10,982 nucleotides of DNA from NCBI GenBank assembly GCA_026770585.1, contig MU646482.1, positions 36,657-47,638 of the forward strand, read 5' to 3'. The position numbers and the translations under genes were made by a program. This document shows positions 1 to 5,046 of the stretch, piece after piece (position 1 is the first letter of the stretch; each line of letters opens with the position of its first letter). The notes beneath the pieces are model-generated. The model was given only the letters and a program-made list of their open reading frames with translations, did no database searches and had not been told where the DNA came from. This DNA is from Baffinella frigidus (taxonomy: Eukaryota > Cryptophyceae > Cryptomonadales > Baffinellaceae).

Positions 1-29
1 CGTGTAGGGTGTAGGGTTTAGGGTGTCCG
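1..29 (+). repeat. Degenerate telomere-like repeat at the window edge
   Basis: Units of the form GTGTAGGG and GTTTAGGG run in from the left edge. They resemble the TTTAGGG telomere unit with substitutions. The block is cut by the window boundary, so its true length is unknown. Confidence 0.5.
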
Positions 30-267
30 AGTTCAGCGGAGGTTTCCTCCGTTTCAATACCGTGTAACCATGTGTACAACAGCATCAGCGTGTGCATACA
101 GCTACGTATAACATGGTGTTTTTGCGGATTGAGAAATTCAACATGGTGTGTTTGTGAATTACGGAGTTACACGCCAACAGCCACGGCCAACAATGTTGCT
201 GGATCTGACCACACGGCACAAAAACAGTCCCCTCAACTCTCGGGGTGCTATCAGGAAGGTGACCCGT

Positions 268-300
268 AACCCCAAACCCCAAACCCCAAACCCCACACCC
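268..300. repeat. Telomere-like CCCCAAA repeat
   Basis: Four consecutive units of a CCCCAAA-type 7-mer followed by CCCCACACCC. This is a one-letter variant of the CCCTAAA telomere unit. It lies inside an open frame rich in Pro and Thr, which is a by-product of the repeat and not evidence of a protein. Confidence 0.6.
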
Positions 301-354
301 TACTTTCTTCCCCCCTGGTCACTACACTGCCATTCTACCCTCAATCCTAAAATC

Positions 355-478
355 CGACCCCTACACCCTTCACCCTCCACCCTTCACCCTACACCCTACA
401 CCCTACACCCCAAACCCTTCACCCTACAGCCTACAGCCTACAGCCTACAGCCTACAGCCTACAGCCTACAGCCTACAC
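355..478. repeat. 7-bp tandem array (CCTACAG)n with CCCTACA/CCCTTCA flank
   Basis: From 423 to 478 there are seven exact CCTACAG units and an eighth ending CCTACAC, all in strict 7-bp register. The stretch 355-422 holds looser CACCCTA and CACCCTT units. The period equals that of the CCCTAAA telomere unit, so this is probably a telomere-derived satellite whose unit drifted and then spread locally. Confidence 0.85.
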
Positions 479-530
479 CCTGGCAGTGGACAGGGCAGGA
501 TGGAGTACCGAGGACGTTGAGCGACGTCCC

Positions 531-827
531 ACTCCCCGGAATGCAGAGCGTCTGTGCCCTGCAGGTTATGCACCAACGCGTCAGCACTTGGCTGCGTGTG
601 CTGCTAGAGCGCTTACGGGAAAACTTGGCCGATTTCAACGAGATTTTTTTTCAGAATTTGTACCAGAATCGTTTAGATGGACCGGTTTCATGCCACGTCC
701 TGGTACAAAAGCTCTGAATTTCTGAAAATATTTCTCGTTAAAATCGGCCAGGTTTTCCCGCAAGCGCTCTATGACAAGCGTTGCCCGCCGAGACAAGCTT
801 CCCGGGCAGCTCTGCATTCCGGGGAGT
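531..827. repeat. Imperfect foldback (inverted-repeat) element
   Basis: The outer 19 bp at 531-549 are exactly inverted at 809-827. A second pair, 606-643 against 733-770, matches at 35 of 38 positions. An inner pair near 651-665 and 701-719 (the GTACCAG / CTGGTAC core) closes the stem. The spacers between paired segments differ in length (56 versus 38 bp), so each arm has had its own insertion or deletion. I see no convincing target-site duplication. It could be an old foldback transposon or a two-sided insertion. The overlapping reading frames on both strands are shadows of this palindrome. Confidence 0.75.
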
Positions 828-876
828 GCACACACCCTGCAGAATGTGCGTCAACGCGTTAGCACACGCAGCCACA

Positions 877-896
877 CTCGCTGCGAGACTGCAAAC
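877..896 (+). repeat. Short direct repeat, possible unoccupied copy of a transposon target
   Basis: CTCGCTGCGAGACTG at 877-891 recurs exactly at 1086-1100, immediately left of the element at 1101-1266. The next bases here, CAAAC, recur to the right of that element after the second ACTG, at 1271-1275. The segment therefore reads like the element's flanks joined without the insertion. It is a local duplication, so it is indirect support for the insertion boundaries rather than the ancestral site itself. Confidence 0.55.
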
Positions 897-1063
897 TCAT
901 AGGCTAACGGCCTGAAAAATGGGGTAGTTGGGCATACGGCATTGCCTACGACCTCCTACCGTAGGCCGAGGGATCCCAGGACCAAAATGTCTCGGCCTAC
1001 GGTAGGAGGTCCTAGGCAATGCCGTAGGCCTAACTACCCCATTTTCAGGCCGTTACCCTATTA
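897..1063. mobile_element. Foldback MITE-like element, TCAT/TAAT ends, no clear TSD
   Basis: The arms, about 70 bp at 901-970 and 991-1060, match with four substitutions and one 1-bp indel around a 20-bp centre. Aligned with its neighbours, the ends extend to TCATAGG on the left and CCTATTA on the right, the same TCAT/TAAT asymmetry as the elements at 1101 and 1349. The arms also share the CCTACCGTAGG motif with the 1101 element, so it is probably a related subfamily. The adjacent 4-mers are AAAC and AGTT, which do not match, so the target duplication has been lost or the ends were exchanged by recombination. There is no coding capacity. Confidence 0.75.
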
Positions 1064-1100
1064 AGTTAATCTCACGCGGCCGCAGCTCGCTGCGAGACTG

Positions 1101-1266
1101 TCATGTGAAAAGCTAACGCCAGCGAGGTACTTAGAGCCTACGGATTGCCTACGGTAGGAGCCCCCCTCCTACGACTTTTAAAGATCTTTTTGTTTTAAAC
1201 GTCGTAGGAGGAGGGGGGGTTCCTACCGTAGGCTAAGGGGTCCGCTGGCGTTAGCTTGTGGCATTA
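1101..1266 (+). mobile_element. Foldback MITE, copy 1, with 4-bp TSD ACTG
   Basis: This is a 166-bp element beginning TCATGTGAAAAGC and ending GCTTGTGGCATTA, flanked by ACTG at 1097-1100 and 1267-1270. The arms fold over most of the length: an AAGCTAACGCCAGCG terminal stem, then CCTACGGTAGG, then a CTCCTACGAC stem around an A/T-rich loop. The arms are not mirror images. The left has an extra block of about 11 bp containing a second CCTACGG. The same asymmetry is present in the copy at 3879-4043, so it belongs to the amplified source element. There is no reading frame for a transposase, so it is non-autonomous. Confidence 0.9.
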
Positions 1267-1348
1267 ACTGCAAACGTGAACTCACCGCGCCTCGGCACTG
1301 AGCGAACCGTACAAATGACTAAAAAATGCGTCAGCGGCCGCATGCTAC

Positions 1349-1538
1349 TCATGCAAAAAGCTTACTTAAACGGAGTAGTAACTTTGGTACAAAATTTATG
1401 ATGAAAACATTCTCGGGCTTTAAAAGTCCTGAAATCGCTTTTAAAATTGTTTTAGAGCCCGGTTGACCATCAACGGCTCCAGTAAGCCCATGTTAACAGA
1501 CCCCTTAAGGGGTCCGTTAACGTAAGCTTTTCGCATTA
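1349..1538. mobile_element. MITE-like element with 25-bp imperfect TIRs and 4-bp TSD CTAC
   Basis: The left end TCATGCAAAAAGCTTAC and the right end GTAAGCTTTTCGCATTA are inverted repeats matching at 21 of 25 positions. CTAC stands on both sides (1345-1348 and 1539-1542). Unlike its neighbours, the interior is not one long hairpin. It includes a CCCCTTAAGGGG palindrome at 1501-1512 between two GTTAAC sites. The TCAT/TAAT end pair and the AAAGCT core link it to the family at 1101 and 3879, so it may be a less derived relative that keeps unique internal DNA. No protein is encoded. Confidence 0.82.
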
Positions 1539-1573
1539 CTACCACGCGGTGGGCTTCGCAGAGCGGCCCGTTC

Positions 1574-1723
1574 TTATCTCAGAAAACGAGTTCTAAAACT
1601 CATTTTCTTAAGTCAATTCCTCTACAAATTTGTCAACTTATGCGGAGAGTAAAGAAGAAGTTGACAAATTCGTAGGGGAATTGACTTAAGAAAACGAGTT
1701 TTAGAACTCGTTTTCTGAGATAA
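1574..1723. mobile_element. Near-perfect foldback MITE, TTATC ends, 4-bp TSD GTTC
   Basis: Arms of 66 bp (1574-1639 and 1658-1723) match at 63 positions. All three differences are transitions. The central spacer is 18 bp. GTTC flanks both sides (1570-1573 and 1724-1727). Each arm also holds a smaller palindrome built on GAAAACGAGTT and its inverse, so the structure is a palindrome of palindromes. The ends read TTATCTCAG. It is AT-rich compared with the GC-rich surroundings and has no coding capacity. Confidence 0.9.
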
Positions 1724-1736
1724 GTTCACTTTCGTG

Positions 1737-1761
1737 GTGCCAATTAACAATTGTTCGGCAC
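1737..1761. repeat. Short palindrome
   Basis: GTGCC and GGCAC flank an inner CAATT/AATTG inverted pair, giving a 25-bp imperfect hairpin just right of the foldback at 1574-1723. No target duplication is visible. Confidence 0.4.
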
Positions 1762-1872
1762 GCAGACATCTTATCAACCGATGTTTCCACCAGATTTCTG
1801 GTTGACATGTCGTTCGAAGCCCACTGTATGCGGGCGGGGCGGGGGTCTCACAGAAGGTAGACGGCAGCCATG

Positions 1873-1944
1873 GCCACGAGCAGCCGCCACGAGTGGAAGT
1901 CTCGGTACCTGCACATCCCGTGTCGTGGGTTTGTTAAGAAAGCG
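1873..1944 (+). repeat. 72-bp direct repeat, copy A
   Basis: Identical over 72 bp to 2253-2324, an offset of 380 bp. It begins GCCACGAGCAGCC and ends TTGTTAAGAAAGCG. The exact match implies a recent duplication. Just right of the copy, TTGTTAAG-type words continue and grade into the CTAA microsatellite. Confidence 0.9.
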
Positions 1945-1970
1945 GTGGGGTTGTTAAGGGGTTGTGAAGG

Positions 1971-2027
1971 AAGCTAACTAACTGGGGTTGTTAAGAAAGC
2001 TAACTAACTAACTAACTGCTAACTGAA
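1971..2027 (+). repeat. (CTAA)n microsatellite, interrupted
   Basis: AAGCTAACTAACT is followed by a spacer holding TTGTTAAGAAAG, then a longer run of CTAA units ending GCTAACTGA. This is a simple tetranucleotide repeat in two blocks, each introduced by AAGCTAACTAACT. Confidence 0.75.
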
Positions 2028-2209
2028 CGCCATTCGTGTTTGGCGGATCCTGGATGTTTGGTTGAGGAGGCATCGTGTATGTGTGGTTGAGTACGTGTCT
2101 CAGTACCTGCAGTGAATCCGCGAGGTCGGGGCGGGGCGAGCAAATCCATACCAACCCGTGCGAACTGGGAATGTTTGGTGAGAACGTATGGATGCCTCAA
2201 CCTTCTTCT

Positions 2210-2228
2210 TCTTCTTTATTACTCTCGA
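2210..2228 (+). repeat. Dispersed pyrimidine motif ending ATTACTCTCGA
   Basis: The motif TCTTCTTTATTACTCTCGA occurs here, with one or two changes at 5047-5065, and inverted around 5444-5462. It is not part of the 72-bp repeat, so it is a separate dispersed sequence. Its function is unknown. Confidence 0.5.
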
Positions 2229-2252
2229 TACAGGTCCTAGATAGGCCCTTTA

Positions 2253-2324
2253 GCCACGAGCAGCCGCCACGAGTGGAAGTCTCGGTACCTGCACATCCCG
2301 TGTCGTGGGTTTGTTAAGAAAGCG
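2253..2324 (+). repeat. 72-bp direct repeat, copy B
   Basis: Exact copy of 1873-1944. Right of it comes a run of related words (AAGAAAGCGTCGTG, AAGAACGCGTCGTG, TTGTTAAGAACGG to about 2396), suggesting a short decayed tandem array based on TTGTTAAGAACGCGTCGTGA. From 2400 to 2577 I see no gene. Confidence 0.9.
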
Positions 2325-2486
2325 TCGTGCAATTTTCATTAAACACGAATGGTGGATTTTTTGTGAAGAACGCGTCGTGAATCTTTGTTAAGAACGGACC
2401 GTGTACCGCTACCGAGCGAGGACGGGACACGATTTTAAAAACTTTAACCTGAATCCTGAAGGAAATGGACTTTTAAAATGAAAAGC

Positions 2487-2508
2487 CAGGACCGGAATCC
2501 CGGTCCTG
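2487..2508. repeat. Perfect 9-bp stem palindrome
   Basis: CAGGACCGG, a 4-base loop (AATC), then CCGGTCCTG. It follows a short A/T-rich stretch but has no T-run after it. With no gene beside it I do not call it a terminator. Confidence 0.6.
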
Positions 2509-2577
2509 ACTGTCTTATATGTGCCGAGTTGGCTCGACAGCGGTTGTTAATAACGCATGTTGCATAGAGCGGGTCTC

Positions 2578-2892
2578 TCATTGGTTGACACTTTCCCGGG
2601 CCAGAATTATGTCCAAACTTCCAAACTTTGTCGGTGATAACGATCGATTTGCAGTACTGTCAAACGGTACCCCGGTACACATTCCCTTGTGTTGACCGAT
2701 GTCTGAACGTTTCAGAAGAATTCGGACCGGGAAAGGTGTAACGTAAAGAAAGGCCCGCTCGATGGTAAAGTCTTCCAAAATCCATGCTTCAAAAACATAG
2801 TCTGCTGGGATTAGCCAACCCGACAGTCGGGTCCTGCTGGACCCAACATGGGTCGTCTGACTCACCATTTTTCTGGCGGTGGCAAAAGTCAT
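2578..2892 (-). CDS. Weak open reading frame, unknown
   Basis: A 104-residue ATG-started frame on the minus strand, in one of the few parts of the window free of repeats. The protein is mixed in composition. It has an acidic/hydrophobic centre (AWILEDFTIERAFLYVT, roughly residues 35-51) and a basic patch after it. I recognise no domain, signal peptide or membrane segment. Two small palindromes (around 2819-2831 and 2841-2853) fall under residues 15-25, which is unusual for conserved coding sequence. It could be an exon, a decayed gene fragment or chance. It is listed mainly because nothing else explains 2578-3060. Confidence 0.15.
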   Translation of the reverse strand: MTFATARKMVSQTTHVGSSRTRLSGWLIPADYVFEAWILEDFTIERAFLYVTPFPVRILLKRSDIGQHKGMCTGVPFDSTANRSLSPTKFGSLDIILARESVNQ

Positions 2893-3106
2893 TTTACCCA
2901 GGAAACAAATCGTGTTTTCTTCAAAAGTGGACGATCGGATTGGGGACCGTAGGTCAAGCCGGGGGTTCCTAGACCTGGCTCAGTCAACATAGGCTCCTCG
3001 TTGAATACATTTATTTCAAGACTCCGTGCCAACGCTGCATTACAAAGAACTTCTGAATGTTTTTAATGAGGATGCCAGATTGACTGAGGCAGAGCAAGCG
3101 TGTTCA

Positions 3107-3231
3107 CCGGATCATCAGCTGCGTGTCCTTTTCAAAGTGCGCGCGGGACGTTGGCCGCCATATAAACTCGGGACGTTGGCCGCCATATAAACCGCGCGCA
3201 CTTTGAAAAGGACACGCAGCTGATGATCCGG
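3107..3231. repeat. Perfect 40-bp inverted repeat with a duplicated loop
   Basis: Arms 3107-3146 and 3192-3231 are identical in inverted orientation over 40 bp, starting CCGGATCATCAGCTG. The loop and its edges hold two tandem 25-bp units (3144-3168 and 3169-3193), each containing GTTGGCCGCCATATAAAC. An arm-loop unit of the same design, without the second arm, lies at 3711-3769. I see no target duplication, so recombination or replication-template switching explains it as well as transposition. Confidence 0.9.
3150..3192 (+). promoter_or_regulatory. Tandem TATAAA-bearing 25-mer, speculative promoter motif
   Basis: GCCGCCATATAAAC occurs twice here and again at 3755-3768, with an inverted partial (GATTTATATGGC) near 3259-3270. 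TATAAA within a conserved repeat could be a core promoter of a mobile element. However, no reading frame or transcript start can be tied to it, so the regulatory role is only a possibility. Confidence 0.15.
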
Positions 3232-3234
3232 AAA

Positions 3235-3418
3235 GCTGGAGGGGCCTACGCAGCTGATGATTTATATGGCCCATATGCGTGGAACAGCCCCGCCGGCAGG
3301 CTCTTGAGCGCCCGCGTGACCGCCGAAGCCAACTGTCCGAGGTGACTGCCTTGTCATGTTCCGTCAACGTCCCTTCTCAAAGTGCGCGCGAATCATCAGC
3401 TGCGTAGGCCCCTCTAGC
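3235..3418. repeat. Second inverted repeat sharing the ATCATCAGCTG motif
   Basis: Arms 3235-3262 and 3391-3418 match at 27 of 28 positions around a 128-bp GC-rich centre. The inner arm ends carry ACGCAGCTGATGAT, also found in the neighbouring 40-bp arms. A CAAAGTGCGCGCG word adjoins the right arm at 3378-3390, but in reversed order relative to the module at 3107-3146. The cluster is therefore a shuffled set of the same pieces. Confidence 0.8.
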
Positions 3419-3520
3419 ATTCTCGAGTGGTAAGCCCAAGGGAATCCACGGTAATATGTGTTTGATAAGAACGCATCGTGAGTTCTTGAGAATATTCGGT
3501 CAACCCGAGTGAGGCAGAGC

Positions 3521-3660
3521 TTATCCGGGGAAACCTATTTTTCTTTCATTTGATGGCAACGAAAATTACCACACATTTCGTTCTTATTAGTAATATTAAA
3601 GCATTTGTGTAGTAATTTTCGTTGCCATCACATGAAAGAAAAATAGGTTTCCCCGGATAA
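3521..3660. mobile_element. Near-perfect foldback MITE, TTATC ends, 4-bp TSD GAGC
   Basis: A 140-bp element with 55-bp arms (3521-3575 and 3606-3660) differing at two positions, and a 30-bp AT-rich loop. GAGC is duplicated on both sides (3517-3520 and 3661-3664). The ends read TTATCCGGGG, sharing TTATC with the element at 1574-1723, but the inner arms are unrelated in sequence. There is no coding capacity; overlapping frames are mirror artefacts. Confidence 0.9.
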
Positions 3661-3682
3661 GAGCTAGACCCCGACTGAGGCA

Positions 3683-3700
3683 CCCTCCACCGGTGGAGGG
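3683..3700. repeat. Perfect 18-bp palindrome
   Basis: CCCTCCACCGGTGGAGGG is fully self-complementary with no loop. It lies between the foldback at 3521-3660 and the module at 3711-3769. It could be a dimeric protein site or the tip of an older inverted repeat. Confidence 0.7.
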
Positions 3701-3710
3701 TCTCCACCGA

Positions 3711-3769
3711 ATCATCAGCTGGGTATCCTTCTCGAAGTGCGCGCGAGATGTTGGCCGCCATATAAACTC
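3711..3769 (+). repeat. Third copy of the ATCATCAGCTG / GTGCGCGCG / CATATAAAC module
   Basis: It matches 3110-3168 throughout with scattered substitutions: AATCATCAGCTG, then TATCCTTCTC, then GAAGTGCGCGCGAG, then GTTGGCCGCCATATAAACT. This copy has no inverted partner nearby. It shows the single-copy order of the module from which the 3107-3231 palindrome was probably built. Confidence 0.8.
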
Positions 3770-3878
3770 CGCCCCCCCTTCCACCTGCATCAACAGACGT
3801 GGCTCAGTGATACACTAGAGCGGCGAGCTGAGAAGTTTCCCGCCGGGAGATGGAAAAAGGGATAGGGTCCGCTCCTTA

Positions 3879-4043
3879 TAATGCCACAAGCTAACGCCAG
3901 CGGCCCCTTAGCCTACGGTAGGAACCCCCCCTCCTCCTTCGACGTTGAAAACAAAAAGGTCTTTAAAAGTCGTAGGAGGGGGGCTCCTACCGTAGGCAAC
4001 CCGTAGGCTCTAAGTACCTCGCTGGCGTTAGCTTTTCAGATGA
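3879..4043 (-). mobile_element. Foldback MITE, copy 2 (inverted), with 4-bp TSD CTTA
   Basis: A 165-bp element, the reverse complement of 1101-1266, with five substitutions and one 1-bp indel (about 97% identity). It begins TAATGCCACAAGC and ends GCTTTTCAGATGA, flanked by CTTA at 3875-3878 and 4044-4047. Copies 1 and 2 keep the same unequal arms, and their target duplications differ. Together these facts show independent insertion of one source sequence, rather than segmental duplication of the locus. Confidence 0.92.
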
Positions 4044-4079
4044 CTTAGGCGCATGCCAATCCGAGCCCAAGGCTGCCCC

Positions 4080-4119
<40 letters not shown>

Positions 4120-4193
4120 ATTTCTCTCTCTCTCTCTCTCGCTCTCGCTCTCTCGCTCTCTCTCTCTCGCTCTCTCTCTCTCTCTCGCTCTCG

Positions 4194-4233
<40 letters not shown>

Positions 4234-4258
4234 CGCTCGCTCTCTTCATCTCTCTCGC
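4080..4258 (+). repeat. Long CT microsatellite (polypyrimidine tract)
   Basis: About 180 bases of nearly pure pyrimidine on the plus strand, mostly (CT)n with CTCG interruptions. It yields long Ser/Leu or Arg/Glu frames that are artefacts. Mirror-symmetric CT tracts of this length can form triplex DNA in principle. Confidence 0.95.
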
Positions 4259-4299
4259 TAAACCCAAGAAGCAGGTAAAGAGCGGCGTGCCATTTCCGA

Positions 4300-4317
4300 C
4301 GGGGTTTCGAAACCCCG
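4300..4317. repeat. Perfect 18-bp palindrome
   Basis: CGGGGTTTCGAAACCCCG is fully self-complementary. It follows GCGGCGTGCCATTTCCG, which recurs with one change near 4574-4590 without the palindrome. The palindrome is therefore private to one copy of that surrounding repeat. Confidence 0.7.
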
Positions 4318-4392
4318 ACTTTTGGAAAGACTTTTGGGACTCCCATTTCTAGGCTCCAGCTCCAGGGAAACAAAGGGGAGATGTGGAGATGG

Positions 4393-4441
4393 GGTGGAGG
4401 CGCACCGAAGACATTGGTGGAACGAGGAGCAAGACCGAAAC
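4393..4441 (+). repeat. 49-bp direct repeat, copy 1
   Basis: Identical over 49 bp to 4594-4642, beginning GGTGGAGGCGCACCGAAG and ending GCAAGACCGAAAC. Both copies are associated with a CT tract and a GCGGCGTGCCATTT word. The duplicated block is thus wider (about 200 bp period), with the exact match limited to this core. Confidence 0.9.
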
Positions 4442-4483
4442 TACAGGGGAAGGGGGGGGCAGGGCCCAACTGAACCACTTCAA

Positions 4484-4486
<3 letters not shown>

Positions 4487-4525
<39 letters not shown>

Positions 4526-4533
4526 CGCTCTCG
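4487..4533 (+). repeat. Second CT microsatellite
   Basis: A pure CT run ending in CTCGCTCGCTCTCGC. A short third CT run lies at 4551-4561 and is followed by GAGAGCG, so the two can pair. Confidence 0.9.
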
Positions 4534-4593
4534 CGCTGTAAAGCAACTCTTTCTCTCTCTGAGAGCGGTGGCGCGGCGTGCCATTTTCGGAAG

Positions 4594-4691
4594 GGTGGAG
4601 GCGCACCGAAGACATTGGTGGAACGAGGAGCAAGACCGAAACGATGAAGACCACCACCGTTGCCTGCACACGCCGCCCCGGTCAACTCACA
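4594..4691 (+). repeat. Direct repeat, copy 2 (49-bp core plus 84-bp extension)
   Basis: 4594-4642 equals copy 1. The overlapping 4608-4691 matches 4819-4902 over 84 bp with a few differences, including GATGAAGACCACCACC and CACGCCGCCCC. The extension is absent from copy 1. From 4692 to 4818 I see only one more loose copy of the AAATCAAATCAAAT word and no gene. Confidence 0.85.
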
Positions 4692-4818
4692 AATCAAATC
4701 AAATTGGTTTTTCAGGGTCCTTCGAGAGGGCAATTTTGGTCTAGTTGACTATTTCCCTCCGGGGTCGCACGCTTGTTAAGTGCATTGTCAGGTCTTTTTT
4801 CATCACGAAATCGCGACT

Positions 4819-4902
4819 GAAGACATTGGTGGGACGAGGAGCAAGACCGAAACGATGAAGACCACCACCGTTGCCTGCGCACGCCGCCCCAGCCAACTCA
4901 CA
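4819..4902 (+). repeat. Direct repeat, copy 3
   Basis: It matches 4608-4691 over 84 bp. It continues into ACATGAAACCCC, a phrase that recurs at about 5029-5040, where only the end of the repeat (CACGCCGCCCCGGTCAACTC) is present. The series suggests unequal crossing-over within this stretch. Confidence 0.85.
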
Positions 4903-4907
4903 TGAAA

Positions 4908-5015
4908 CCCCACGCTCTCAAATCGGATCAAATTCCACGCTCAAAGCGGATCAAAATTCCACACACTCAGATCGGATCAAATTCCACGCACTGAAATCGA
5001 ATCAAACCCCACGCC
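4908..5015 (+). repeat. Minisatellite, about 25 bp, CCACGCACTCAAATCGGATC type
   Basis: Four diverged units of 24-28 bp: CCACGCTCTCAAATCGGATC, CCACGCTCAAAGCGGATC, CCACACACTCAGATCGGATC and CCACGCACTGAAATCGAATC, each followed by AAATT, AAAATT or AAACC. Single units reappear at 5157-5206 (two) and 5477-5500 (one), so the family spreads over 600 bp. Confidence 0.85.
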
Positions 5016-5046
5016 GCCCCGGTCAACTCACATGAAACCCTCTCCT

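Larger units (their letters stand above)
2031..2352. repeat. Sparse inverted pairs flanking the 72-bp repeat copy B
   Basis: CCATTCGTGTTT at 2031-2042 is exactly inverted at 2341-2352. Inside it, GGTTGAGGAGGCATC near 2061 is paired imperfectly by GGATGCCTCAACC near 2189. The stretch may be the remains of a larger foldback later opened by insertions, including the 72-bp repeat. No gene is visible here. Confidence 0.4.

Noticed and set aside
1-29. Chromosome end (true telomere)
   Set aside because: The units are degenerate and the block is short. Similar sequence lies throughout the window in both orientations, so it is better read as interstitial or subtelomere-derived.
531-827. Transposon insertion with target duplication
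   Set aside because: The sequences flanking the 19-bp outer arms (GTCCC and GCACA) do not match, so only the inverted-repeat structure is claimed.
2487-2508. Stem-loop considered as a transcription terminator
   Set aside because: No T-run follows, no gene is upstream, and the window looks eukaryotic.
3104-3793. Three minus-strand frames sharing the peptide EFIWRPTSRAHFEKDTQLMIR, considered as a protein family
   Set aside because: The shared peptide is the translation of the repeated ATCATCAGCTG / GTGCGCGCG / CATATAAAC module. The frames otherwise differ and stop early.
3987-4733. 248-residue minus-strand open frame rich in Arg/Glu
   Set aside because: Most of it translates the CT microsatellites, and the rest comes from the duplicated 49-bp block and a MITE end. 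It is not a plausible gene.
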